A stretch of 33,034 nt of DNA from Gemmatimonadota bacterium (GTDB taxonomy: Bacteria > Gemmatimonadota > Gemmatimonadetes > Gemmatimonadales > Gemmatimonadaceae). Below are positions 8,267 to 16,654 of the stretch, piece by piece. How positions within the stretch are numbered: the first letter of the stretch is position 1; each line of letters starts with the position of its first letter. The position numbers and the translations under genes are program-made. The notes beneath the pieces were generated by a model. It was not told the DNA's origin and searched no databases. It saw only the letters and a list, made by a program, of their open reading frames with translations. Location of the stretch: NCBI GenBank assembly GCA_027622655.1, contig JAQBYI010000037.1:1-33034 (forward strand), written 5' to 3'.

Positions 8267-9729
8267 CAAAGGCCAACCATCGCAGCGCCGATCGAAACGG
8301 CATCGCGCGGTACTGCCCGTACCTGCCCAGCGTGGCAAACGAATATCCGGTCGGCGATTCCGAGGAGTTCGTCGATGTCGGTCGAGAAAACAACAACCGC
8401 AGCGCCGGCAGCACGCGCGGCGCGAAACTGGTCGAACACCGCAATCGCTGCTCGCACATCGAGGCCGCGCGACGGATTCTCAGCTACGACGGCAATTGGC
8501 GATACTCCCAACTCTCTGGCTAAAACAAAACGTTGTTGGTTGCCTCCGGACAACTCTGCCACCGTAGCCACCTCGGTTCCACCCAGCACTGCGTAGCCTT
8601 TGATCGCGGCGGTTGTTTCCTGCGCAACAGATTTCCAGCTCAAGAAACCAGAACGTGCCCCGGCCCCGCGGAGTGCGAAATTTTCCAGGAGGGAAAGCTC
8701 TTCTATGAGTGCGTCCCGTAGTCGGTCTTCCGGCACGAAGCCAACCGATTCTGGGAACGAAACATCGCCGCTTGTCGGAACGAGACGGCCCGCCAGAACC
8801 CGAAGCAATTCGTGTTGCCCGGCTCCTTCGACTCCGGCAACACCCACGATCTCTCCAGGAAAGACGCTCACTGACGCGTTCTTGAGCCTGAAGTTTCCGG
8901 AGGAATCGGCGACACAAACGTTGTCGATCACAAGACACGGTTCGGCGGGCAGCGTGCCAGCGGGTGAAGGTTTAACCGAACCGCCTGAGCCTATGCTCGG
9001 CTGCTCGCCGAGAATGGCATCGAGCACTTCGGATTGGGTACGAACGCCAGCGTTGGCAGAGAGCACCGTGCGTCCCGTCCTAAGCACGGTAATCGTGTCA
9101 CCATGTTCCAGTGCTTCTCGAATCCGGTGGGTAATGACGATGACAGCACGCTGTTCGCTCGATACGAACGTTTTCAGCCATCCGAACAGATCGCGAGCGT
9201 CCGCTGGCGAAAGCACAGCGGTTGGCTCGTCGAGTATCAGGATGCGCGGTTCGTGCGCGAGCGCCTTGACGATCTCAGCTTTTTGCTGCGCCGCGACAGA
9301 TAGGCGGCCCACGACCGCATCGGGCACAACGTTGAGGCCGGCCGCCTCGGCGATCACTCGCACTCGCCGTGCGGCAGCGGTAGGAGAAAAGCGTCGAAAA
9401 TAGCGACGCTCAGTCAGGGCAACGTTCTCGGCAACCGTCATGGAAGGCACGAGAGATGAATGCTGCTGTACGGCGCCAACACCGGCTTCGATCGCCTGAG
9501 CGCCGGAGTTCCACGTCACAGGAATACCGTCGAGCAGCACCTCTCCCGAATCGGGCGCCAGGAGGCCTGCAGCTACCCGAAGGAGCGTGGTCTTGCCGGC
9601 GCCGTTCTCTCCGAGCAGGACGTGGATGGTTCCGGCTCGAACTGCAAGCGAGCCATCCGCGAGCGCAATCGTTCTACCGTACCGTTTCTCGATCGCACGA
9701 AGTTCGAGAATCGGCGGAATCGATGTCAC
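8266..9729 (-). CDS. ABC transporter ATPase with two nucleotide-binding domains (BMP/nucleoside type)
   Basis: The energy-coupling subunit, 487 aa, with two ABC domains as in the ribose/nucleoside (CUT2) group. Domain 1 has Walker A GENGAGKTTLL, the variant signature LSVAAQQKAE, and Walker B ILILDEPTAVL. Domain 2 has a degenerate Walker A, GVEGAGQHELL, lacking the Lys-Thr pair; its signature LSGGNQQRFVLAREL is intact and the Walker B region reads VVAENPSRGLD. One working and one degenerate site is normal for this group. It starts with GTG at 9729, overlapping the nif3-like stop by 4 nt (GTGA), and ends in a TGATG overlap with permease 1. The nearest named relative is NupO/YufO. Confidence 0.95.
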   Translation of the reverse strand: MTSIPPILELRAIEKRYGRTIALADGSLAVRAGTIHVLLGENGAGKTTLLRVAAGLLAPDSGEVLLDGIPVTWNSGAQAIEAGVGAVQQHSSLVPSMTVAENVALTERRYFRRFSPTAAARRVRVIAEAAGLNVVPDAVVGRLSVAAQQKAEIVKALAHEPRILILDEPTAVLSPADARDLFGWLKTFVSSEQRAVIVITHRIREALEHGDTITVLRTGRTVLSANAGVRTQSEVLDAILGEQPSIGSGGSVKPSPAGTLPAEPCLVIDNVCVADSSGNFRLKNASVSVFPGEIVGVAGVEGAGQHELLRVLAGRLVPTSGDVSFPESVGFVPEDRLRDALIEELSLLENFALRGAGARSGFLSWKSVAQETTAAIKGYAVLGGTEVATVAELSGGNQQRFVLARELGVSPIAVVAENPSRGLDVRAAIAVFDQFRAARAAGAAVVVFSTDIDELLGIADRIFVCHAGQVRAVPRDAVSIGAAMVGL

Positions 9730-10502
9730 AGGCCTGTTGGTGCCGCGATGAACTGGTGTGGAAGGTCGAACTTGGTGGAGAGGTGTTCTCCGAGGGCAGT
9801 CACGCCGAGAGTCTCTGTCGCATAGTGCCCGGCGTAGATGATGACCAGACCGCGCTCGGGCGCGTCCACGGCAGTCCAGTGCGGGCCTTCACCGACAATC
9901 AGTGTGTCGATTCCCAACGCAGTGGCTTCGTCGAGCGTTGCGCCGCCGGCTCCGGCGCCGGAACAAATCGCCCAACGCCTTGTCTGCCGATCGGCGTCGA
10001 ACGCAGACGCAACAGCATTACCGCCATGCGTGGCGGAGAACCTGGCGACTCGAGCGACCAACTCACGCGTCGGCGTATCTGAGCTGCCCTGTACGCCACA
10101 GGCCACACCCTGATAGTGAGCGAACCCATCGGTGACAGGTAGCGAAAGCTCTGCCGCAAGCAGGCGTGAGTTTCCGAATTCACCATGCGCGTCAAGCGGA
10201 AGATGCACGGAATAGAGCGCGACGTCGTGATCGAACAGCAAGCGGATTCGCTCGTATTGGTGTCCTGCAATCGGCTGCAGACCGCTCCAGAACAGCCCGT
10301 GATGCACCAGCAACAGGTTCGCGCCCGACGCGACAGCTCTGCGAATGGCCAACTCAGAGGCGTCAACAGCAGTGGCTAAGCGTGTGATCGGGCCACTGTG
10401 TGCGACCTGAACACCGTTGATTGCGTTCGGATAGTCAGGCGTGTCGCGCACGTGGAGGAGCTTGTCGACGTGCGCAGCGAGGTCGTTGAGCAAAACGGTC
10501 AT
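9726..10502 (-). CDS. Nif3-like dinuclear metal-centre protein
   Basis: A Nif3/YbgI/YqfO-family protein of 258 aa, the short form without the inserted domain seen in some relatives. Metal-binding signatures are visible: VHHGLFW near residues 65-72, SVHLPLDAHGEFGNS near 97-111, and GEGPHW and AGHYATET towards the C-terminus. Family members bind two metal ions and have been annotated as GTP cyclohydrolase type 2, but the true reaction is uncertain. It starts at ATG 10502 overlapping the BMP lipoprotein stop (ATGA), and ends overlapping the ATPase start (GTGA). It is thus locked inside the transporter operon, which suggests a role in handling the imported compound, perhaps hydrolysis of a nucleoside or nucleotide derivative (inference). 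Confidence 0.9.
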   Translation of the reverse strand: MTVLLNDLAAHVDKLLHVRDTPDYPNAINGVQVAHSGPITRLATAVDASELAIRRAVASGANLLLVHHGLFWSGLQPIAGHQYERIRLLFDHDVALYSVHLPLDAHGEFGNSRLLAAELSLPVTDGFAHYQGVACGVQGSSDTPTRELVARVARFSATHGGNAVASAFDADRQTRRWAICSGAGAGGATLDEATALGIDTLIVGEGPHWTAVDAPERGLVIIYAGHYATETLGVTALGEHLSTKFDLPHQFIAAPTGL

Positions 10503-11533
10503 GGCGTGACGCGCCCAGGCGGCAAAAAACTCCCTTGGCGCATCAATGACTGGACCGAGTCAATTCGCGCGAGATCCGTCGTGGAGGCGCTTTTGGCGAG
10601 CAGGGGGCTTGGCTCCCAACGAACAACGTCGTCCCCAGTTCCAAAGCGGATAACTCGAGCCTTGAAGCTTCCTGACTGAACTTCCTTGGCGACTAACAGG
10701 AATGCGTGGGGCACGTTGATTACAACGCTGCCAAGCGTAACTTCGGGAGCCAGGTTGTTCTGGTTTGCATTCGACCCGACGATCAGAAGTCCCTTCCCTT
10801 CTCTTGCGGCCTGGAATACTCCGAGTCCGGCGGCGTCGGCATTCTGAAAGATCACGTCTGCACCTCGGCGCGTGAGCGCGATGGCCTGCTCTTTGCCGGC
10901 GCTCATATCGTCCCAATTGCCGAGGTAGGTAGTGATGACTCGAATACCGGGCCGGAGCAGCTGTGCCCCCTCAGCAAAAGCATCGAACGATGATTTGACC
11001 GGTGGGAGCTCGGTGCCGCCAATCGTTGCAATGACCGAGGTCTTCGAGAGAGCGGCTGCCGCCATTCCAGCAATAAACGACGGTTCGTCGAACGCGAACG
11101 ACAGCGCAGCAACGTTTGGGAGGACGGTTTCGCCGCCCGTCGTCACAAAAATCGTTGCTGGATAGGCTGCAGCAACTCGAACGGCGGCATCTTGAAACTC
11201 GAAGCCGTGCCCAATGACGAGCGAGTAGTCGGCGGCTCCGTATTGGCGAAAGTTCTCTTCGAAATCTGCCGGCGTCCGGACCTGTATGTGGCTGATCTGA
11301 GCGCCGAGGCTGTCTCTGATGCGTAGCAACCCGGCATATGCGCTTCCATTCCACGCTTCGTCGGAGATTGGGCCTGGAGTTAGAAGCGCGACGCGAAATG
11401 CACCGCCCTGCCGGCCCTCCTGATCTCCTCCGCACGAAGTTGCGAATGCCGGCAGCATCAGCAGAAGAATCACGAGCCATAGACGGCAGTGTATTATGTT
11501 GCCGGACAGCAAGTTGCGAAAAATTGTAAACAC
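10499..11533 (-). CDS. BMP-family substrate-binding lipoprotein
   Basis: The extracytoplasmic binding component of the transporter, 344 aa. An N-terminal hydrophobic segment ends in a lipobox-like FATSC followed by GG, so the protein is probably membrane-anchored. The mature part shows the Bmp/Med (PnrA-like) pattern: RVALLTPGPISDEAWNGSAY, VIGHGFEFQDA, SFAFDEPSFIAGMAAA and GADVIFQNADAAGLGVFQA. PnrA-type proteins bind purine nucleosides; the ligand here is inferred. The GTG at 11533 is the best available start; no clear ribosome-binding site is seen. It lies 36 bp after the bactofilin gene on the same strand and overlaps nif3-like by 4 nt, heading the five-gene transporter operon. Confidence 0.92.
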   Translation of the reverse strand: MFTIFRNLLSGNIIHCRLWLVILLLMLPAFATSCGGDQEGRQGGAFRVALLTPGPISDEAWNGSAYAGLLRIRDSLGAQISHIQVRTPADFEENFRQYGAADYSLVIGHGFEFQDAAVRVAAAYPATIFVTTGGETVLPNVAALSFAFDEPSFIAGMAAAALSKTSVIATIGGTELPPVKSSFDAFAEGAQLLRPGIRVITTYLGNWDDMSAGKEQAIALTRRGADVIFQNADAAGLGVFQAAREGKGLLIVGSNANQNNLAPEVTLGSVVINVPHAFLLVAKEVQSGSFKARVIRFGTGDDVVRWEPSPLLAKSASTTDLARIDSVQSLMRQGSFLPPGRVTP

Positions 11534-11569
11534 CAGTTTAGTCTGGAAGGGCGCGCCTTTTTGGAATAC

Positions 11570-11992
11570 CTACGCCCGCGCTATCCGTAGTGGCTCCGAC
11601 TTCGACGCTACGCCGGCGTTCATTCGAACCTGTCCATTGATTTTCGCGCCTTCAATGACGACGATGGACTTCGTGTCGATGTCGCCTGTCACGGAAGCGG
11701 TTGTCTGCAACTCGAGCCGTTCGCTTGCAGTGACAGATCCTTCAACTGCTCCACCCACGACAACTTCGTCGCCTGCGACGTTTCCGCGGACAACGCCACC
11801 TCGCCCGAGCAAAACCTGGCGAGCGCCCCGGATCGACCCGTTTACCTCTCCGTCGATCTTGAGCACGCCAGATGATTCTATGTCACCCGTGATCGTCATT
11901 CCCGCTGCGATGATGGAAAGCGCTCCTTCCACTGGTGCGGCTGCGGCGCGGGCTTCCGGGCGCTGAGGACCATCTTTTCCGAACATTGCCAT
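11570..11992 (-). CDS. Bactofilin
   Basis: A polymerising cytoskeletal protein of 140 aa. After a disordered Ala/Pro-rich N-terminus, repeats of about ten residues form the right-handed beta-helix typical of bactofilins: ALSIIAAGMTITGDIESSG, LKIDGEVNGSIRG, VRGNVAGDEVVVGGAVEGSV and VTGDIDTKSIVVIEGAKINGQV. ATG 11992 is chosen over an earlier start at 12013 because GGAG sits 7 nt upstream. Bactofilins act as membrane-associated scaffolds for cell shape, division or chromosome positioning. Here the gene lies about 80 bp after the membrane coiled-coil gene and near parB and parA on the same strand, which points to a role with the ParABS machinery (inference). Confidence 0.92.
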   Translation of the reverse strand: MAMFGKDGPQRPEARAAAAPVEGALSIIAAGMTITGDIESSGVLKIDGEVNGSIRGARQVLLGRGGVVRGNVAGDEVVVGGAVEGSVTASERLELQTTASVTGDIDTKSIVVIEGAKINGQVRMNAGVASKSEPLRIARA

Positions 11993-12071
11993 TTTGCTGC
12001 TCCATCGGTTCAAGTCAGAATCATATACGGATCGTGTGTTCGCCGGCTGGATTGTCTTGCTTCGCTCACGG

Positions 12072-12464
12072 TCAGGGAACTATCGGCCTTGATCCCGCGG
12101 GCGCCGGGCGGCTCAACATCGCCTGTACTTGGTCGTATCTCGCCTGAAGATCCCGGATGGTTTTCTCAAGCGTATCAAGCCGCACAGCATCCTGTTCCAT
12201 ACGCGCGATACGGTTGGTGAGGACGGGCACTCGAGCGGCCTGAAACGCCAGGTATCCCCAGCTCAGAATCATCGCCAGCAAGGCAAGGCGAGTCCAGCGA
12301 TTTGAGATTGCCCGGGCCACTCGAACTTGCCAGTGTCGCAAAACAAACGTGCGGTGGGCAAGCCCACTTTCTCTCTGTACGTGAACGATCATCGCTCCCA
12401 TGTTGGCAGCGAAAAGATTTCCGTGACCGTCCGATTTTGGGGTAGCCCTGGATGGGTTTGCCAT
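12072..12464 (-). CDS. Membrane-anchored coiled-coil protein between parB and bactofilin
   Basis: A 130-aa protein with no catalytic domain that I can see. Residues about 59-77 form one membrane segment (LALLAMILSWGYLAFQA), and about 82-117 are a Leu/Ile heptad stretch likely to be a coiled coil. The layout of basic N-terminus, membrane anchor and coiled coil resembles the N-terminal part of LytM/M23 endopeptidases, which often sit beside bactofilin genes, but the peptidase domain is absent. The sequence just downstream, before the bactofilin gene, does not supply one. Its ATG overlaps the parB stop as TGATG, so the two are translationally coupled. It might anchor ParB or the bactofilin to the membrane (inference). 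Confidence 0.8.
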   Translation of the reverse strand: MANPSRATPKSDGHGNLFAANMGAMIVHVQRESGLAHRTFVLRHWQVRVARAISNRWTRLALLAMILSWGYLAFQAARVPVLTNRIARMEQDAVRLDTLEKTIRDLQARYDQVQAMLSRPAPAGSRPIVP

Positions 12465-13390
12465 CAGAGCACTTCGCGTGTTGGGCCGAGCAGCAGGTCA
12501 AGCATTCGCTCGAGGTCGTCGGCTGAGTAGAAAGAAAGCCGTACATCGCCCCGCCCGGCCGCAGAGACGGTGACGGAGACGTCGGTCTGAAATTTTCGAC
12601 GGAGCTGTTCTTCAATTCCGCGCGCTTCGGCTGGCCGCTCTGGCGCACCAGCGTCCTTTTTGGCGCGCACCCTTGTCTTAATGGATCCTGACTCGCGAAC
12701 ACGTCGCTCGACTTCGCGGACGGTCATTCCGTCTGTCGCGATCGCCGCAGCAAGCGCGGCCATCGCGCTTGAGTCTGACAATCCGAGCAGCGCGCGCGCG
12801 TGGCCGAGCGACACTGCGCCAGTGCGGACGAGGGTCAAGACGGTTTGAGGCAAGGCGAGCAGGCGCAGCATGTTCGCTACGGTCGATCGCTCACGGCCCA
12901 CAGCGTCGGCAACTTGCTGTTGCGTCAACGAGAATCGTGTCACCAACGCTTGGTACCCTTCCGCTTCTTCAATAGGGTTCAGGTCGCTTCGCTGCAGATT
13001 CTCGATGAGTGCCAGAGTGAGAACTGCTTGGTCATCGAGTTCGCGGACGTGTACAGGAACTTCTCGCCATCCTAGTGACTGAATAGCCCGAAATCGGCGC
13101 TCGCCGGCGACAATCTCGTACGAAGCTCCAACCGGTCGGACAAGCAACGGCTGCAGGAGGCCGTTGGACCGAATGCTCGATCGAAGTTCAGCGAGCTCGC
13201 CCTCATCGAACTCACGACGAGGCTGAAGTGGATTCGGAGTAATCAGTTTGACAGCAATAGTTTGAAATCCTGGGGCGGCTGGAGTATCTGCCTTCGTCGG
13301 GAACTTGAGGTCCGCTCTCGCGGCTCCGCTTGTTGGGGCAAGCAGCGCGTCGAGCCCACGGCCAAGCCTGCGAACCCTGTCTGATGACAT
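12464..13390 (-). CDS. parB: Chromosome-partitioning protein ParB
   Basis: The centromere-binding CTPase of the ParABS system, 308 aa. The N-terminus RRLGRGLDALL is the ParA-stimulating motif usual in chromosomal ParBs. The CTP-binding and arginine region GERRFRAIQSLG lies near residues 95-106, and the helix-turn-helix TQQQVADAVGRERSTVANML near 150-170; the C-terminal part should dimerise. ATG 13390 has a GAGAAG-like element just upstream. It follows parA by 24 bp and is coupled to the membrane coiled-coil gene by TGATG. A parS site lies 64 bp upstream of parA. Confidence 0.97.
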   Translation of the reverse strand: MSSDRVRRLGRGLDALLAPTSGAARADLKFPTKADTPAAPGFQTIAVKLITPNPLQPRREFDEGELAELRSSIRSNGLLQPLLVRPVGASYEIVAGERRFRAIQSLGWREVPVHVRELDDQAVLTLALIENLQRSDLNPIEEAEGYQALVTRFSLTQQQVADAVGRERSTVANMLRLLALPQTVLTLVRTGAVSLGHARALLGLSDSSAMAALAAAIATDGMTVREVERRVRESGSIKTRVRAKKDAGAPERPAEARGIEEQLRRKFQTDVSVTVSAAGRGDVRLSFYSADDLERMLDLLLGPTREVL

Positions 13391-13414
13391 TATTACTTCT
13401 CGAAAGAATAGTGA

Positions 13415-14224
13415 TTAAATGACTGCAATGGCTGGCTGCTCCGGTTGCTCTGTCCGTTCGCTGCGTTGAATCAGTTCGCGGACCACGCCGAGGTACGCCT
13501 GGGCGCCAACCGACGAAACGTCGTATGTAATGATTGGCTTGCCAAAGCTCGGCGCTTCCGCAAGACGAATATTGCGGGGGACAACACTTTCGAACACAAG
13601 TGCGCCAAAATGTGCGCGAGCATCCTCGGCTACCTGGCGAGACAAGTTCAGTCGAGAATCGAACATCGTGAGTAACACGCCATCAATGCCAAGCGATGGG
13701 CTGACCCCCTGCTGCACTGTTTCGATCGTCCTGAGCAACTGAGAAAGTCCCTCTAGTGCGTAGTACTCACACTGAAGAGGGATCAGGACAGCGTCGGCCG
13801 CAGCAAGCATGTTCAGTGTGATCAACCCGAGGGACGGCGGACAATCGATGATTACAAAATCATAGTTACCGCGAAGATGCTCGAGCCCTTCCCGCATGCG
13901 CAGCTCACGACCAGGCTCGCCGGCTAGTTCTACTTCCGCCGCAGCAAGGTCTGGCGTTGCAGGCATGACATCAAGTAGCTCAAACTGGACGGATCGAATG
14001 ACAGCTTCGGCGGCAAGCGTCGGATCCAGAAGTACATCATATGTGCTGGTCGCTATTGACTGGCGCTGCAATCCCACACCGCTGGTAGCGTTGGCCTGCG
14101 GGTCGCCGTCGACGAGGAGTACTCGCCGTTCGGCCGCAGCCAAGCCGGCCGCAACATTTACTGCTGTTGTGGTCTTACCCACTCCGCCCTTCTGATTTGC
14201 GATTGCAAGAACTCGGGACGCCAT
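13415..14224 (-). CDS. parA: Chromosome-partitioning ATPase ParA (Soj)
   Basis: A deviant Walker ATPase that binds the nucleoid and drives ParB-parS separation, 269 aa. KGGVGKTTTAVN with the signature Lys12 and Lys17 lies at the N-terminus, followed by LLVDGDPQANAT and IDCPPSLGLIT, the A' and B-type motifs of the ParA/MinD family. ATG 14224 is used because the protein then starts MASRVLAIANQKGG as expected; the open frame continues 13 codons upstream. It is the first gene of the par cluster, with parS directly upstream, and parB follows after 24 bp. Confidence 0.97.
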   Translation of the reverse strand: MASRVLAIANQKGGVGKTTTAVNVAAGLAAAERRVLLVDGDPQANATSGVGLQRQSIATSTYDVLLDPTLAAEAVIRSVQFELLDVMPATPDLAAAEVELAGEPGRELRMREGLEHLRGNYDFVIIDCPPSLGLITLNMLAAADAVLIPLQCEYYALEGLSQLLRTIETVQQGVSPSLGIDGVLLTMFDSRLNLSRQVAEDARAHFGALVFESVVPRNIRLAEAPSFGKPIITYDVSSVGAQAYLGVVRELIQRSERTEQPEQPAIAVI

Positions 14225-14286
14225 CTGCACCACATGGAATAGAGTTCGGCAACCTACACACACGGCCGCACGCCGCGCAAGCCAAA

Positions 14287-14304
14287 TTGTTCCACGTGGA
14301 ACAA
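14287..14304. promoter_or_regulatory. parS: parS centromere site
   Basis: A perfect 18-bp palindrome, TTGTTCCACGTGGAACAA, whose 16-bp core TGTTCCACGTGGAACA differs from the Bacillus consensus TGTTTCACGTGAAACA only at a symmetric pair of positions and matches a variant used in many phyla. It sits 62 bp upstream of the parA start codon, where chromosomal parS sites are often found. ParB should load and spread from here. Confidence 0.93.
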
Positions 14305-14623
14305 TATTCTGTGTACGATCTTGATGTGCCGAAAAACAGGATACTCACTATCCACGAGAGGAGATTATTCGTAGTTGCACAAACATTTGTTTATAAACAT
14401 ACATAACTAGTTTCTTTGCAACTGTTTACGAACGCTAATGCGTCGGAACCACATCACTAAGCGTGGTTGACGACGGTTTTTCCACTATCAAGGCGGGGTT
14501 GAGGCGCCGTGGACTGCGGAACGGCCGTTCTCCGCAAGTCCGCTCGGACTAAGCTCGGACTAAGTGCGCTGTTAGGATGATCGCTACGTGCGGCGCGGCT
14601 TGTCTGGTCTGACGATTGTCGAG
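14305..14623. other. Intergenic, partly A+T-rich region
   Basis: About 320 bp between parS and the end of the glycosyltransferase gene, with no gene that I can support. Positions 14305-14425 are clearly richer in A+T than the surroundings and should hold the parA promoter on the minus strand, although I cannot fix its boxes. One sequence, CTATCCACG near 14349, is a 7-of-9 match to the DnaA box TTATCCACA, and TTTTCCACT near 14479 is also 7 of 9. Both are too weak to argue for an origin. An 11-bp tandem repeat lies at 14542-14563. Confidence 0.5.
14542..14563. repeat. 11-bp tandem duplication
   Basis: Two exact adjacent copies of GCTCGGACTAA in the spacer downstream of the glycosyltransferase gene. 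It could be a binding site or simple slippage; nothing else in the window matches it that I noticed. Confidence 0.7.
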
Positions 14624-16654
14624 CTACGGGCGAGAAGCGCTCGGCGCACGGCTTCGTTCAATGGGAATCCAGCGCAGGGGCGCTGTTCCGTCTACACCAT
14701 CGCGACGGACAACAAAAACACGGCGCTCTGGAAATCGATTTATTAGTTTGGAATCCCGCTCATGAAAGTCTCTGGCATAAACATTTCCGGATGTTCGGTC
14801 GAGCAGGAATGGTGGGAACAGCGCGTACCCGTCACGATCTTCGGAAACGCGAGCGCTGCATATGCTGTCGTATACGCTACCAGGAAGCATTCGCTCTGTT
14901 GTGTCAGGCGACACGGTGCTTGCTCGAAGGGATGTCGAATCGCGCATGAGCGGACGAAGCCTGGTCTCCACTACCCCACCCCGCTCTCCCCGTCGCTCAG
15001 CATCGGCAATCCCGTGCTCGAGCGAGCACGCGTCGATATTGCGATACAGAGCGGCCGTCGCGCTGCGGGAAACACCAAGTGCCCAGAGACGCGCGATCAG
15101 CTGCGCGCCCCAGCTCTCCCGGACGAACACAAGAGCGTTGGTCGCGCCAGCCGCTGCAGCTTCGGCGCCATAATCGGTTCGCATTGAGGTCAATCCCGAT
15201 CGGTACTGAGAGATACGGACCGGTACGCCGATAGCGTACGTGAGAATCACAGCCGCACCGAGAGCACCAGCGCTTGCAGTTCGTACGACTCGGCGAGTTT
15301 CACGATTCGCGATATGCCGCGCAAGTCGAATGCACAGCAGCACGAGTATGGGAATCCACGGCGTAACGAAGCGAGGGCCGAGATAGAAGCCGTCGTGCCA
15401 ATAGGCGAAATAGAGCAGACTGTGCACGCCGGTCGCGACAAGTAGATACCGCTCGATTGCGGTGAGCGGGACGGCGATAGCGAGTGCTACGATCGCCGGC
15501 AAGAGGGAAGGGAACGGCGCCTCGAACAGATACCCGTTGAGTCGCGTCACGTATAGGGACAGGAGCTCTAGGCCACGTTGCGGTGTGTGTGCATCACCCC
15601 ACGGTGCAGCGTGAAAGCCGAGTCCGTGGGACGATCCCCAGAGCACCTCGTAGCCGAACGACGTTGGTGAACCTGTCGTTCGAACGTTCACCCACATCAC
15701 AAGCGCTACGGGAATTGCGAGCCCAATTGCCGCGCCGGCGACCGGTGCCCGGAGACCGCGATCTGATCGCGCGCGCCAGAGCAACCAGAACGCCGCGGGG
15801 ACAGCGAACGCAACTGCGTCGAGCGGACGGACGGCGAATGCGCACCCTGCCGCCAAGCCCGCGGCGAGTGCCCACGCTACTCTATGCTGAGCGACGATAC
15901 CCTTTTCCGAGAGCACGCGCGTGAGAGAGAGCGAGCCCAGGAGAATCCACATCACCACGGGTCCGTGGCTCATGTGCGACGAAAACTGAAATACCGCAAA
16001 TGACCCAAGTCCAAAAACCGCGGCGCCCCCCAGTACCGTCAACGGGGACTCGTCGCCGTACACGGCGCGTAGAATTCGAGCGAATACAAAGACGGCGATG
16101 GCGCCGCATAGCGGGCCGACCACCCATTCTGCGTTCAGTAGCGATCCGAGTGCGAGCATGGCCGGCCAGCCAGCCGGGAACTGAGAGTAGAAGCGCTCTC
16201 CCAAATCGACCATATGCAGCATGGAAAAAAACTCAGGAGCGCTGTCAGTCGGGACGAACAAGTGTCCAGCCGCGTACATTCGCGCCTGCAGCACTTGTAC
16301 CAATTCGTCGATGAGGAGCGGTTTCCCAGCGAACACGACGCGTGCGACCACCAGGTAGGTCATTCCACAAAACGCAGCAACAGAAATATCTGCGCGAACG
16401 GGAAAGCGTCGCAGCACGGCACCTATCGATTGCCCTCGATGTGCCAGTCGGGCGCCAAGTTCAGACAGCCTCCCACGCCACGAGATCGCGGCAACGGTGC
16501 CCACCCCGATGCAAATCGCGATACCGATTGCCCACTCGTCCCACCTTCGTGAATATCCGGGGTCTGCAAGGCCACCTGGAATCCACAACGCGATGGGCAG
16601 CACACCGAGCGCGAGTAGAAACACGGCCGTGCTACGCACCAGCAAGCGGCCCAT
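14624..16654 (-). CDS. GT-C fold membrane glycosyltransferase (PMT/ArnT-like)
   Basis: A large polytopic membrane protein of 676 aa with about a dozen hydrophobic segments and a soluble C-terminal part. The pair Asp116-Glu117 in LLIDELVQVLQARMYAAG, after the first membrane segments, is the acidic catalytic motif expected in the first external loop of GT-C enzymes that use lipid-linked sugars. Later features such as FYSQFPAGWPAML and WHDGFYLGPRFVTPW fit the GT39/GT83-like group. Donor and acceptor are unknown; a glycan on lipid or protein is likely. ATG 16654 starts directly before the first membrane helix. It lies 68 bp after mnmG on the same strand, in the place where rsmG is often found between mnmG and parA. 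Confidence 0.8.
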   Translation of the reverse strand: MGRLLVRSTAVFLLALGVLPIALWIPGGLADPGYSRRWDEWAIGIAICIGVGTVAAISWRGRLSELGARLAHRGQSIGAVLRRFPVRADISVAAFCGMTYLVVARVVFAGKPLLIDELVQVLQARMYAAGHLFVPTDSAPEFFSMLHMVDLGERFYSQFPAGWPAMLALGSLLNAEWVVGPLCGAIAVFVFARILRAVYGDESPLTVLGGAAVFGLGSFAVFQFSSHMSHGPVVMWILLGSLSLTRVLSEKGIVAQHRVAWALAAGLAAGCAFAVRPLDAVAFAVPAAFWLLWRARSDRGLRAPVAGAAIGLAIPVALVMWVNVRTTGSPTSFGYEVLWGSSHGLGFHAAPWGDAHTPQRGLELLSLYVTRLNGYLFEAPFPSLLPAIVALAIAVPLTAIERYLLVATGVHSLLYFAYWHDGFYLGPRFVTPWIPILVLLCIRLARHIANRETRRVVRTASAGALGAAVILTYAIGVPVRISQYRSGLTSMRTDYGAEAAAAGATNALVFVRESWGAQLIARLWALGVSRSATAALYRNIDACSLEHGIADAERRGERGGVVETRLRPLMRDSTSLRASTVSPDTTERMLPGSVYDSICSARVSEDRDGYALFPPFLLDRTSGNVYARDFHERDSKLINRFPERRVFVVRRDGVDGTAPLRWIPIERSRAPSASRP

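Noticed and set aside
11541-11562. Hairpin-like AAGGGCGCGCCTTTTT between the bactofilin and BMP lipoprotein genes considered as a terminator.
   Set aside because: The T-run is on the plus strand whereas both flanking genes are on the minus strand, and the stem is only about 4 bp.
14305-14480. A+T-rich stretch near parS considered as a replication origin.
   Set aside because: Only 7-of-9 DnaA-box matches and no dnaA, dnaN or clear box cluster; it is more likely the parA promoter region.
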